This document shows, piece after piece, positions 37,894 to 49,200 of a stretch of 64,000 nt of DNA; position 1 is the stretch's first letter, and every line of letters starts with the position of its first letter. The DNA is taken from contig CAVUCE010000021.1 of assembly GCA_963739985.1 (NCBI GenBank), forward strand, positions 496,001 to 560,000. Reading direction: 5' to 3'. A program made the translations under genes and the position numbers. The notes below the pieces were generated by a model. That model was not told the origin of the DNA, made no database searches, and worked only from the letters and a program-made list of their open reading frames with translations. Source of the DNA: CAVUCE01 sp963739985 (lineage in GTDB: Bacteria > Bacteroidota > Ignavibacteria > Ignavibacteriales > Ignavibacteriaceae).

Positions 37894-38556
37894 ATGGAGA
37901 CAAATGGTTTAAAAACCGGTATACCACTACTAGGCGATAAAATGCCGAGTATTAAAGTTCAAACTACTCAGGGAGAAAAAAACATTCCTGATGACTATAA
38001 AGGCCAATGGTTGGTGTTGTTCAGTCATCCGGCCGATTTTACTCCGGTCTGCACAACAGAATTTGTTGCTTTCGCAAAACGAAATGACGAGTTCAAAAAG
38101 TTAAAAGCATCTTTAGTCGGTTTATCAATTGATCAGGTATTTTCGCATATAAAATGGATTGAGTGGATTAAAGATAATATTGGGGTTGATATTCCATTCC
38201 CCATTATTGCCGATGACATGGGAAAAGTTGCTTCTGCTTTAGGAATGGTGCATCCGGGAAAAGGGACAAATACTGTAAGAGCAGTTTTTATTATCGATCC
38301 TCAAGGTATAATTAGATTAATGATCTACTATCCTCAGGAAGTAGGCAGGCAAATTGATGAAGTTTTACGTGCGTTAAAAGCGCTTCAAACAGCTGACAAA
38401 TATAAAGTTGCTATGCCGGAAAATTGGCCGAACAATGAATTGATAAAAGATAAAGTAATTATTCCGCCGCCAAAAGATGTTGCAGGTGCAAACGAGCGTA
38501 AGTCTCCTAAAGAAGGATATGATTGGTGGTTTACTTATAAATCACTTACAAATTAA
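37894..38556 (+). CDS. 1-Cys peroxiredoxin (Prx6 type)
   Basis: A 220-aa cytoplasmic peroxidase that reduces hydrogen peroxide and organic or peroxynitrite oxidants. The active-site motif is PADFTPVCTTE with T50 and peroxidatic C53; the conserved Arg lies in TVRAVFIIDPQG. The long C-terminal part (KVIIPPPKDV, then YDWWFTYK) is typical of Prx6-class archaeal and bacterial enzymes. No second resolving Cys is visible. AAGGGGG precedes the ATG and a strong terminator follows. Together with exported MsrAB it shows that the cell meets oxidants. Confidence 0.95.
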   Translation: METNGLKTGIPLLGDKMPSIKVQTTQGEKNIPDDYKGQWLVLFSHPADFTPVCTTEFVAFAKRNDEFKKLKASLVGLSIDQVFSHIKWIEWIKDNIGVDIPFPIIADDMGKVASALGMVHPGKGTNTVRAVFIIDPQGIIRLMIYYPQEVGRQIDEVLRALKALQTADKYKVAMPENWPNNELIKDKVIIPPPKDVAGANERKSPKEGYDWWFTYKSLTN

Positions 38557-38588
38557 TATTATACAATTTGTTCCTTTTTATTAAATTC

Positions 38589-38618
38589 GGGAATGCATGC
38601 TTTGCATTCCCTTTTTTT
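38589..38618 (+). terminator. Strong intrinsic terminator
   Basis: GGGAATGCA (38589-38597) pairs with TGCATTCCC (38603-38611) across a 5-base loop and is followed by seven T. It ends the peroxiredoxin transcript and separates it from the convergent activase gene. Confidence 0.85.
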
Positions 38619-38659
38619 GTACTAATATTACTTCACAGACTTTACACAATAACAAGATT

Positions 38660-41600
38660 TTAATCAGAAAATTCTCCATATCCGTTTAATTTTGCTTTCT
38701 TCATTAAATCAGCAACACGTTCTGCCTGCATTGCAAATGTTTCTAGTCGCGCTTCAATTACTTGCGGATAAACGTTTCCATCGGTTTCTATAGTTAAGAA
38801 GGGAATATTCATCTTCCCGTTAAAAAGTTCAGGCAGTTTATAATTTTTATTAACTAATCTTTCCGCAAATATTTTATTCTCTACCTTCATTTCTGTTGCT
38901 GCTAAAGACTCTGTAAACCTTGTTGGCATACATCCAAATGGACCGAGATTTATTATTCCGCAATATTTATTTATACCTTCATGCAATGCTACACCGAGTG
39001 TTAATCCAGGTTCTCCTTTATATTCTAACGGAAGAATATGTTCGCTTCTCTTTAAGATTGCAGCGATGTTTGTTAAAGAAAAATTATAAAAACCGGTTTT
39101 AGCAAGTATCTTTTTAATTTTGTATTCTGCATACCTCATATATAAAACTCTTATTAAACGTTCCAGTTTCTTTTTATAAGAGGTTTCCGGTTCCAGTAGT
39201 TTTCGCTTAAGTAAATAATCGATGTAATAAACCCACTCGCTTATGTAAGAATCTTTAACAATAAATCCTTTTTCAGCAAAATGTTTGTTAAGCCATTTAT
39301 GAGAAAAATGATCGCGTCTTACGTAGATTTCTCCGCAGAGAGCAATATATTTTGCCTGCTTTATGTGAAGGACGGGCTTCACATTATTCTGAATGGCAAG
39401 TGAAAATTCTTTTAATGATTTAAAGATTTTATCCGGATTTTTAGAAAAGTCATTACAAAGTTTATCATATGCTTGATAGAAAATTCCTAATCCTTTTTCT
39501 GGACAATCCGCATGTGCCATAATTCCGGATCGAACATCATCTAAAACATCACTGGTAAAAATTGATTGCACTCCCCGCAGTGCAAAGTTGGGACCAAGTC
39601 CTGCAAATCCATCATCATTCATTAGAGTAAGAGCCGCAACATTTTTGAGTTTCTTTCTTTTTATAACTTCACGAATAAAAACTGGGTATTGTCCAAGCCT
39701 GCAATTGCCGGCTCCCTGCACAATAAAGAACGCAATGTACTGTTTCCCATCCCACTGATTTTCAATGTAATCGATTAGCGAACCAACGCACAAGAGTAAA
39801 GGCAAACATTCTTTTCCGCTCGCTACCGATCTTCCTAATTTTAATATCTCCGGATTTCCTTCCGGGAGTGAAATTGCGTTGAATCTCTGACTTTTTAATC
39901 CTGCAGCAAAAATTGGTGCAGCCAAATCTCCCATAGACGGGATTAAAATATCGATGCGTTTATCGGTTAGCGGTAATTTCTCACCGCTCGAAGTAATGAA
40001 ATAACCTTGTTCCGAATCGAAATCTATTTTCGCTGAAACAAAATCGGAAAAATCCGGATCGCTGATTTTAAACTGTACACGGCGATAGTTTTTTATAATA
40101 TCTAGAGCCGCATCGATTCGCGTATTTATTCCGGCGTCGGCAGTATGCCCATCAAGCTCAAGAGTTAACGATGGTTTTGTTCCCATTATGGAACGGAATG
40201 TTGTTAGTAGAATTGAATCTGGTCCGCAAGAAAAATTAGAAATATAAGTCGCAAAAAGCTGCGGATAATTTTTTATTATTCTCGCAGATTTTAATATTTT
40301 CTTTCCGCCCTCCCAATATTGATTGTCATCTACTAATTCATTTCTGTAGTCAAACATATCAAAAGGAACAACATAAATTCCTCTTGATGCAAATTTCTTT
40401 GGAATTCCCTTATTCGCAAACTCAGTAAAAGCATTATAAGGTCTGCCAACAAGAACAATAGCCATTTCATCGGGATTGTTTCCAAGAAAGTTTAAAAATT
40501 CTTTTCCCATATTAAAAAGTTCATTTTGATAATCTTCCTGCATTTTGAGCGCATAATTAAATGCACTTTTAATTTTGGGAGCGTCATTTATTCCGAGCCG
40601 GTTTGCGATTTCTGAAAACTTGTTTTCTTCTCTGTAAAATCCGTTTGCGAAATTTAAATTTGGTGTTATAAGTTTATCTTTCGATATCAAATCTTTAAAT
40701 GTCTGCTTAAGGTAAAATGCTTCTCCGCTTACAAAAACACATGTGCTGTTAAAATCAATTCTGTGATGAGCTTTGCCGTTTTCATCCGGTTTAGGATCTT
40801 CAACGTACATTTCAAAAATTTCCGGAAGGAAATAATAATCGGGATTTTTTTCAATTAAATCCGCAAACAAACCTAATGACAACTGCGCAGGATAACAGAA
40901 AGAAGAATTTTCTCTTTCTAGCCCGGCTTCATTTACATTGTCCGGGAGAACAACTTTAAATCCTAACTCTGTAAAAAAGTTATAGTATAAGGGATAAATA
41001 GTGTGAGTATGAAATGATAAATTTATTCCAACTGTAACTGCGTCTTTCGAAAGTTCCTTTTTCGGTGCATATTTTTCAAACATCAAATATTGGCGCTTTT
41101 TCACCAAATCATATTTATCTACATCAACTTTTGTTCTGGAAATTATGTTGTAGTATTTATTACACGCGCCGCCAAAAGGATAATTCTTTCCTTCAACTTC
41201 AATCATATTTATTGAGCAGGCAAGATCGCATTTTTCTTTTCCGCCTACACAAATGAAAGGCTTTTTGTAATTTACTTCACGGCTAGATAAAATTTCTAAC
41301 GAAAAATCTTTTGGTTTGATGATTCCTAAATCAATTTTTTCTTTAATTTCTAACGCAACACCAAATGCTCCCATTAAACCGGGTTCAGGCGGCACTATTA
41401 TTTCTTTACCTGTTAATGCCGCCATAGCAATCGGTATTGCTTTATTGTAACAAACTCCGCCCTGCATAAATATCTTTTTACCGATCGGACGATTTCCCTT
41501 TACACGGTTTACATAGTTCATACAAATAGAATAAACTAATCCTGCGACTATATTATCTTTGGTAATATTTTCTTGCTGTGCTGTTTTAATATCGGAACTG

Positions 41601-43051
41601 ATAAACGCGGAACATTGATCACTAAAATTAGGCGGATTAATAGCCTGCATTGCTATAGGTTCAATATCCGTAACTTTTATTCCAAGCGATTCGTAAGCGG
41701 ATTCTTCAATAAATGAACCTGTACCAGCCGAACATGCTTCGTTCATAGCATAATCTGCGGGCACTTTATTTACAATGTAAGTGTACTTTGCATCCTGCCC
41801 GCCTATTTCAAAAATAGTATCAACTTCAGAATCAAAATAAACTGCCGCAGCAGCGTGAGCAACTATTTCATTTACAATGCCTTCTGTTAAAGCATGTAAA
41901 CCGGCAATTTGTCTGCCCGATCCTGTGGTACCGACTCCAATGATTTTAATCTTTTCGGGAATTTGTTTTAGCAATTCGGCATAACACTTTTTTGAGGCTT
42001 CCACCGGGTTGCCGTGAGTATAAAGATAAACAGATGCTAAAATTTTATTATCCGATTTTCTTATTACCACAGCTTTCGTAGTTGTAGAACCCACATCTAA
42101 TCCAAGAATACAAACATCGTTATCTTTTGCCTTTCCAAATTCCAATGTTTTAAATTGAACTTTTTCTTTGTATTCTTTTAAAGGCTTGTGAAAAACAAAT
42201 GAACTTTTTCGCGGAATAAAAATATCATCAAAATCACTAATAAAATTTACTTCGTGATTAAATCCGTATAGCGCTGCACCCAATGCTTCAAAGTATGACG
42301 CTTCTTCGGGAATATAAATTTCAGATATTTTCTTTTTCAGAAATTCAATTACGACGGAGTTTTTCGTTACGCCGCCGACAATCATTATTCTGCCGGGCTT
42401 TACTTTTTTTAAGAGCTCATCAACTTTTTCCGCCATCATTAAAGACAAACCTGCAGCAACTTCGGATTTTCTAATCCCCTTATTAAGTGCGTGTGTACAA
42501 TCCGATTTACAGAAAACCGAACATCTTCCCGATACTTTGTACGGCTCGGCATCTTTAGCTAACTCGACAACTTCATTCAGTCCCAGATCCATCCGTTTGA
42601 TTTGCTGTAGAAAAAATTCCCCGGTTCCGGAGGCGCATTGATTTCTCGTAATAACGTTCGAAATTTTGCCTTCATCATCAAGCGTATAAACTATAAAGGT
42701 TTCGCCGCCTAAGGATGCAATTGCTGTATAACGGGTATCTATTTTCTTATAATTATTGCTTGATGTTAAATACGTAAAAGCTAGTTCGGATGCTTCCGGT
42801 TCTGATATATTTGTAAACTTTACGAGTTTCCTAAATTTTCTTCCGGTAACTATCACTGGTATTTGTTTATTATCGCTTAAAGATATATTGGATTTAACAA
42901 ACTCAGATAAATGTTTTTGGAAAGTGTTGCGAGGATCGCCATTATGTGTAATTGTTAAATGATCTTCTATTGTTATTTGTTTGTCGTCTTTTTTTAATCT
43001 TACAAAAGAAATTGAAGATGCACCAAGACAAACACCGACGGACTGTTTCAT
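38660..43051 (-). CDS. Giant 2-hydroxyacyl-CoA dehydratase activase-type protein
   Basis: A 1463-aa protein. Two BcrA/BadF-type ATPase domains lie in tandem: the first with CASGTGEFF and GRCSVFCKSDC, the second with GLDVGSTTTKAVVI, GQDAKY, CSAGTGSF and DQCSAFISSD. The cysteines would hold iron-sulphur clusters. A DUF2229 region follows (GINLSFHTHTIYPLYYNFF, then FCYPAQL), then a dehydratase D-component-like part (MAIVLVGRPYN, LELDGHTADAG, QGAGNCRLGQYP). Known smaller relatives use ATP to inject a low-potential electron into 2-hydroxyacyl-CoA or benzoyl-CoA enzymes. The natural substrate of this fused class is unknown. No partner dehydratase is adjacent. It is oxygen-sensitive by family. Confidence 0.9.
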   Translation of the reverse strand: MKQSVGVCLGASSISFVRLKKDDKQITIEDHLTITHNGDPRNTFQKHLSEFVKSNISLSDNKQIPVIVTGRKFRKLVKFTNISEPEASELAFTYLTSSNNYKKIDTRYTAIASLGGETFIVYTLDDEGKISNVITRNQCASGTGEFFLQQIKRMDLGLNEVVELAKDAEPYKVSGRCSVFCKSDCTHALNKGIRKSEVAAGLSLMMAEKVDELLKKVKPGRIMIVGGVTKNSVVIEFLKKKISEIYIPEEASYFEALGAALYGFNHEVNFISDFDDIFIPRKSSFVFHKPLKEYKEKVQFKTLEFGKAKDNDVCILGLDVGSTTTKAVVIRKSDNKILASVYLYTHGNPVEASKKCYAELLKQIPEKIKIIGVGTTGSGRQIAGLHALTEGIVNEIVAHAAAAVYFDSEVDTIFEIGGQDAKYTYIVNKVPADYAMNEACSAGTGSFIEESAYESLGIKVTDIEPIAMQAINPPNFSDQCSAFISSDIKTAQQENITKDNIVAGLVYSICMNYVNRVKGNRPIGKKIFMQGGVCYNKAIPIAMAALTGKEIIVPPEPGLMGAFGVALEIKEKIDLGIIKPKDFSLEILSSREVNYKKPFICVGGKEKCDLACSINMIEVEGKNYPFGGACNKYYNIISRTKVDVDKYDLVKKRQYLMFEKYAPKKELSKDAVTVGINLSFHTHTIYPLYYNFFTELGFKVVLPDNVNEAGLERENSSFCYPAQLSLGLFADLIEKNPDYYFLPEIFEMYVEDPKPDENGKAHHRIDFNSTCVFVSGEAFYLKQTFKDLISKDKLITPNLNFANGFYREENKFSEIANRLGINDAPKIKSAFNYALKMQEDYQNELFNMGKEFLNFLGNNPDEMAIVLVGRPYNAFTEFANKGIPKKFASRGIYVVPFDMFDYRNELVDDNQYWEGGKKILKSARIIKNYPQLFATYISNFSCGPDSILLTTFRSIMGTKPSLTLELDGHTADAGINTRIDAALDIIKNYRRVQFKISDPDFSDFVSAKIDFDSEQGYFITSSGEKLPLTDKRIDILIPSMGDLAAPIFAAGLKSQRFNAISLPEGNPEILKLGRSVASGKECLPLLLCVGSLIDYIENQWDGKQYIAFFIVQGAGNCRLGQYPVFIREVIKRKKLKNVAALTLMNDDGFAGLGPNFALRGVQSIFTSDVLDDVRSGIMAHADCPEKGLGIFYQAYDKLCNDFSKNPDKIFKSLKEFSLAIQNNVKPVLHIKQAKYIALCGEIYVRRDHFSHKWLNKHFAEKGFIVKDSYISEWVYYIDYLLKRKLLEPETSYKKKLERLIRVLYMRYAEYKIKKILAKTGFYNFSLTNIAAILKRSEHILPLEYKGEPGLTLGVALHEGINKYCGIINLGPFGCMPTRFTESLAATEMKVENKIFAERLVNKNYKLPELFNGKMNIPFLTIETDGNVYPQVIEARLETFAMQAERVADLMKKAKLNGYGEFSD

Positions 43052-43165
43052 ATTTTCCCCTGAGTTTTAGAAACTTATGCACAAAATATCTGCTCTTATA
43101 TTTGGAATGTCAATGAAGAATTGAAGAAAAATAATTATAAATAAAAATTTAAAATCGAAGTGAAA

Positions 43166-43816
43166 TCAAATGAGATGTTGATTATATCCTAGCCGAACTA
43201 ATTCTTCATACGAAGCCCAAACCTCTTCCGGAATTTCTTGAAAAATTTGAAATCCTTTTAAAGGATAAACTTTAATTCTTTGAAGGTCGCCGACCATAAC
43301 ATTTAATACTTTTTCAAAAGAAATTTCTTGATTTGGATATGATTCTAATTCGATGTTTGGAGAAGTTACTAACACTTTTTTGTCCGCCCAATGTTTTTTG
43401 AATGTGGCATAACTTCTTCTTTCCATATATGGTTTTTGTACAACGATAAAGCTATTTACTGATATTTGTCGTCTTTCCAGCAGTTCTTGAGTAAATATAA
43501 TATTCTCTCCCGTATTTGTCGATTTATTTTCAATTAAAATAGCTTCCTCCGGAACTCCCATGTCGATAGCAATTTTTGCAAATTTATCGGCTTCCGGTTC
43601 AGACCAAACACCTTTTGTCAAATTTCCCAATCCGCCTGAGAAAATAAGTAAAGGAGCAAAGCCTCTCAAAAATAACTCAGCTCCTCTTTCCGCAACTCTT
43701 AAATCGTGGCTACCTAATACCAAAATACAATCTGATGGTTCAAGCTTATGATTCATATGGTGGTAATTCCAAAGTGTTTTTGCTAAGTCAAATATATTTT
43801 TATTCATTTCATCCAT
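43166..43816 (-). CDS. YdcF/DUF218-like protein
   Basis: A 216-aa protein of the DUF218 (ElyC/SanA/YdcF) family. The core motifs are CILVLGSHDLRVAERGAELF, LLIFSGGLG, EADKFAKIAIDMGVPEEAILIENKSTNTGEN and VVQKPYMERRSYATF. It has no signal peptide and resembles the soluble E. coli YdcF, a S-adenosylmethionine-binding protein of uncertain function. I place the start at ATG 43816 because the upstream TTG (43828) lacks a ribosome site. It lies 40 bases after the amidase gene on the same strand, so both may be one transcript. Confidence 0.85.
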   Translation of the reverse strand: MDEMNKNIFDLAKTLWNYHHMNHKLEPSDCILVLGSHDLRVAERGAELFLRGFAPLLIFSGGLGNLTKGVWSEPEADKFAKIAIDMGVPEEAILIENKSTNTGENIIFTQELLERRQISVNSFIVVQKPYMERRSYATFKKHWADKKVLVTSPNIELESYPNQEISFEKVLNVMVGDLQRIKVYPLKGFQIFQEIPEEVWASYEELVRLGYNQHLI

Positions 43817-43856
43817 ATATTTTGGCAAGGAAATAAACCGGAAATCTTTAATTGAT

Positions 43857-45511
43857 TCAAATCTTCAAATCAGCAGTCGGTAAAAATTTCGGTTTTTTTC
43901 TCGCTTTTGATGCTTGTTCAAAGCTGTAAGCTATTTTTATTAAAGTTGGTTCACTCCATGCTTTTCCAAAGAAAGAAATACCAATTGGCAATCCAAATAC
44001 AAATCCAGCCGGAACTGTTATATGTGGATATCCTGCAACAGCAGCGAGCTGCGAACTTCCGCCAAGAAAATGATCTCCATCAACTAAGTCTGTCATCCAT
44101 GCAGGGCTATCGGTAGGAGATACTAGAGCATCCAGATTATATCTCTTCATCACCGCATCTATTCCTTTTTCCCTGGTTAAGCGATGATTTTTTAATAATG
44201 CATCTTTGTATTCTTTTTCTTCAAGGCTGCCTTTCGTTTCAGCTCTAACAAATAATTCCTGATTGAAATAAGGCATTTCTTTATCAGCATGCTTTTTATT
44301 GAATTCAATTAAATCTTTGAGAGAATGATATGGAGTTTTAGGACCTCGATGTTCTAAATATTTTTTCATGTCAGCCTTCAGCTCATATAGTAAGACCGTA
44401 TTCTCGGAATCATCAACTTTTCCAATTGCATCTATTTCAACAGGATCAACCAATATTGCGCCATGGCTTTTTAATATTTCTAGAGATTTATCCATTATTT
44501 CATCTACCGAAGGCAGGAATCCAAAATATTGTCTAACAACACCTATTCTAGCTCCTTTTAGTCCATCGCCTTTTAGAAATTGCGTATAATTTTTATAAGT
44601 CTTTCTATCTTTATTTAACGTTGCTTCATCTTCATGATCAACTCCGGCCATTGCGCCTAATAAAATTGCCGCATCTTTTACGGTACGTGCCATAGGACCG
44701 GCGGTATCTTGTGAATGAGATATTGGAATTATTCCGGCGCGACTAACCAAACCAACAGTCGGTTTAATTCCTACAACACCATTTATTGAAGATGGACTAA
44801 CGACGGATCCATCGGTTTCTGTTCCAATTGCAATTGCACAAAGATTAGCCGAAACCCCGGCGCCAGATCCTGAACTTGAACCAGAAGTATTTCTATCTAA
44901 TGCATAAGGATTTTTAGTTAAACCTCCGCGTCCGCTCCATCCGCTTGTGGAATGAGTAGAACGCATATTCGCCCATTCACTCAAATTGGTTTTACCTAAG
45001 ATTAATACTCCGGCTTCGCGCAGATTTTTTACCACGGAAGAATCTTTTACAGGCCTTGAACCAACTAAAGCGAGAGACCCCGCAGTTGTTTCCATATTAT
45101 CAGCTGTATCGATATTATCCTTTATAAGAATTGGAATTCCATGTAAAGGTCCGCGAGCTCCTTTATCTTTTAACTCTTTATCAAGTTCATCGGCAATTTT
45201 TAAAGCGTCGGGATTCAATTCTATAACGCTATTTATCGCCGGTCCGTTTTTATCAATTTCTTTTATGCGTTTAATGTAATGTTCGGCGATAGAACGGGCG
45301 GTATATTTTCCCGATTTCATTCCCTCTGCTAGTTCATCAACTGTAATTTCGTCAAACTCCGATGGTTTTATATTAACCGGTGGTGAAATCATTTTAGATG
45401 AGTTTTCGGCAAAACTCAATGAAGGTAAAGATGCGGCAGCAATACCACCGATTATGCTTGTTTTTAAAAGTTTCTTCGGCTTTCGCTTGAAGATTGTTTT
45501 TTGTTAGCCAT
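43857..45511 (-). CDS. Amidase-signature enzyme with Tat signal, frameshifted at start
   Basis: An amidase of about 551 aa if repaired. In the intact frame (43857-45419, 520 aa) the Ser-cisSer-Lys triad is visible: K100 (ILIKDNID), the Ser cluster 181-183 (SGSSSGSGAG) and S205 (TDGSVVSP). The ATG at 45511 has GGAG 8 bases before it and encodes MANKKQSSSESRRNF; one extra T in the run of four at 45466-45469 (minus strand) would continue as LKTSIIGGIAAASLPSLSFAEN, making a textbook twin-arginine signal, SRRNFLK. The enzyme is thus probably exported folded. It should hydrolyse an amide or peptide-amide; substrate unknown. Confidence 0.85.
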
Positions 45512-46272
45512 AATTAAATCTCCGATTAGTGATTTGAAATTATCGAGTTGAATATTCGGCGAGTTTAAGGATTATATTTATTAATTATTACAATGTAAAA
45601 TGATTTTTTATTAGGAAATAAATAATTACAACATTCAAGGATTGAATAATTTGGAACATAGAAAATAAAATATCTAAACTCAATTAAATTATTAACATTC
45701 TATTGTTTAATCACAGATTTTAGAATTAGCTAATTCTCATTCACATTCATTGCCATCCCAAATTATCTCATCTGCCAATTCATATCTGCTCTTTTTAGTC
45801 TAAATTTTTATGTAAATAATCCCGAACATAATCTATAAATATTGTCAACAATAAATAACATGCTTGTTCAATTTATCAGGCACTTTAAAGATGTCAATAA
45901 TATTCGATAACAAGATGTACAAGGAATGTCGATAATATTCTGTTGCTATATTTAATAATTTAACATATTTTAATATCCGAAAAGTACTATATAATCCGTT
46001 CTAATATAGGGGTTTTGAAAGATTTACTGCAATTGAATGACATATGTTCTGCTAATAGATTAAGAAATTGAATAAATAAATGTTTGCCATCGGATAAAAT
46101 CACTTCTAATTCTTTACAAGAACAGTTTACGTTTTCATGATTCAAAATTGAATTAAAAAACTTTCCCTTAAACTAGATTGAATTATCGTATTATAAAAAG
46201 AAGCACAAAACTGGAGTTTTTGAATTAATAATTTAAACCTCCGATTATATTACAAAAATAAATAAAGTAAAA
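45512..46272. other. Longest intergenic region, 761 bases
   Basis: This region between divergent genes shows no credible open frame. Noteworthy are two near-identical 14-mers, TGTCAATAATATTC at 45892-45905 and TGTCGATAATATTC at 45927-45940, 35 bases apart, with a looser relative (TGTCAACAATAAAT) from 45843. They may bind a regulator or be chance in AT-rich DNA. Confidence 0.35.
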
Positions 46273-46287
46273 TTGGGAGCCTTCCGA

Positions 46288-49200
46288 ATGGTCATAAAAG
46301 GGGATCATCTGTTTACAAATAAGCTACGTTTATTATCTATTATATTTATTACCAGTGCTATTATTGCAGTCGGGGCATTCTTCTATTTTAATTACGAAGA
46401 GAACTCAATTCATACAGTTGCAAGTGAGCAATTAAAATCAATAGCTGATTTGAAGATTTCCCAAATTTCAAGTTGGAACAAAGAAAGATTAACCGATGCG
46501 CAAATATTTTCAAAGAATCCGTTTTTTGTGGATGGAATTGAAAAGTGGTTTGCTTCAGGTAAAAATGAAAAACTAAAATATTACTTAAAAAAAGATTTTT
46601 CTCTTATTAATGAAAGCAGGATGTACAGCGATGTATTTATTGCAAATGATAAAGGACTGCCTATAATTTCATTAAAATCCGACGTATCTGATATTGATAC
46701 CGGTTTGATATTTTATATTAAAGCAGCCGTTAAGAATAAAAAAATATTGATGAGTAACTTATATTATTGTAAGGTTCATGATACAGTTCATCTGGATTAT
46801 ATTGCACCTATTTTTGGAAAGAACGATAAGATAATTGCTTCATTAGTTTTAAGAGTAGATCCCGAGCAATATTTATACCCATTAATAAATGAATGGCCGG
46901 TACCAACTAAAACAGCAGAAACTTTAATTGTAATGCGGGAGCAAGATAGTGTAGTTTATCTGAATAATCTTGCCTATCAAAAAAACAATCGGTTAAATTA
47001 TAAACTTCCGTTGTCAAAAAAAGAAGTTCTGGCAGTAAAAGCCATATCCGGAGATAAGGGAATTGTAGAAGCATCCAGTTATCACAACACAAAAATTTTA
47101 GCTTATATTAAATCAATTCCCGGCACACCCTGGACGATGATAGCTCAAGAAGATGAAAGTGAAATTTATGCCGGACTTTATTTCCGGGAAATTGTGATAG
47201 TATCTTTTACCATACTATTAATATTGGTTTTATCGTTAGCTCTAATCTGGTATTATCATTATCGACAGAGAAATATCTTTCAAAATTTATTTATGAAGGA
47301 AAAAGAATTACGAGAATATCATGAAGAATTTAAGACGATTCTTTATAGTATCGGAGATGGTGTAATTACAACCGATACAAATGGAAATGTTAAACAAATG
47401 AATTTTGTAGCCGAAGAACTGACTGGTTGGAAAGAATCAGAGGCTTTAAATAAATCCATAGAAGAAGTGTTTGAAATAATACGTGAAGGAACGAATGAAA
47501 AAGTACAAAATCCTGTATTTAGAGTTCTAAAGGAAGGCGTAATAGTCGGTTTGGCAAATCATACCTTATTAATTTCTAAATTGGGAAAGCAGACTCCAAT
47601 AGCCGACAGTGGCGCTCCTGTAAGAAATGAAGATGGTGAAATTGAAGGTGTGGTTCTTGTCTTTCGCGATAAAACCGAAGAGCATAAATCTGAAAAACTG
47701 ATTCGCCAAAGTGAAGCACGGCTGGAAAGAGCAGAATTAGCATCAAAATCCGGAAACTGGGAACTTCATCTTGGCACACAAATGATAATCGCCTCTGTTG
47801 GCGCCGAACAAATATATGAGCTGGATAAAGAAGAATTTGATTATGAAACTATAAAGGAATTTCCCTTGCATGAATACCGGCCGCTGCTGGATAATGCCTT
47901 GCATGATTTATTAAATAACAATATACCCTACGATATTGAATTTAAGATTAGGGGTGCAAAAACCGGAAAATTAAAAGATATTCATTCAATTGGTATCTTT
48001 GATAAAGAAACTAATATCTTATTTGGTGCCATTCAAGATATAACAGATCGTAAAAAAATTGAAGAAGAATTGAAAGCTAGTGAAAGTTTTTCAAAGAATC
48101 TTTTAGAGACTATACCGCTTCCGGTTTTTTATAAAGATAAATACGGGCATTATCTTGGTGCTAACAAGTCTTTTATCACTTTATTTAATTATACTGAAAA
48201 AGAACTGAACGGAAAAACAGTTTTCGATTTATATCCAAAAGAACTTGCCGAAATTTATAACGAAAAGGATAGTGAGTTATTGCATTCAGGGGGAACGCAA
48301 ATATATGAATCTCAATTTCAAGATAGAAATGGAATTCTCCATGAAGTAATAATTCATAAAGCCGCTTATGAAAATAGTGAAAATGAAATTAACGGATTAA
48401 TCGGAGCAATTTTAGACATTTCTGAACGAAAAGAATATGAGCGAAATATTAAAAGACAAAAGGATGAGTTTGAAAGAATTTTTAATTTAGTTCCCGCGCA
48501 GATATGGTATAAAGATACGGAAAACCGATGTTTAAGAGTAAATAAACAAGTATGTGAAGACTTAGGACTTAAGAAGGATGAAATTGAAGATCACACTGCT
48601 GAAGAGCTCTTTCCTGAATATGCAGAAGCTTATCTAAAAGACGATTTAGAAGTGATTGAATCAAGAAAACCAAAATTTGGAATCATTGAAAAAATAAGGA
48701 ATGCATCCGGTGAAATAAGACAACTTCAAACTGATAAGGTGCCGGTTTTTAACGATAACGGCGATGTAGACGGAGTAATCGCTTTTGTACTTGATATAAC
48801 CGAAAAAGCAAAATCAGAAGAAGTTATTCGTGTGAGCAATGAAAGATGGGAAAGTTTATTTAACAATAGTCCTGACGCCGTTGCAATTTATAAAGCTGTG
48901 GATGATGGTGAAAATTTTGTTTTTACAGATTTCAATCTTTCGGCAGAAAGATTAGATAAAATGAATCGAGAGTCTGTTATCGGCAAAAAAATTACTGAGT
49001 TGTTTCCCGCTACTTTAGAGCTTGGTTTCTTAGAAGTTTTTAAAAGAGTTTTGGATACGGGTAAGACTGAGAAGATGAATGTAAAATTCTATAAAGATAA
49101 TAGAATTCAGGGTTGGCGTGATAATATTATTTACAAACTGAATACCGGGGAAATTGTTGCAATCTATAAAGATGTATCAGAAAAAATGAAAGCTGAGCTT

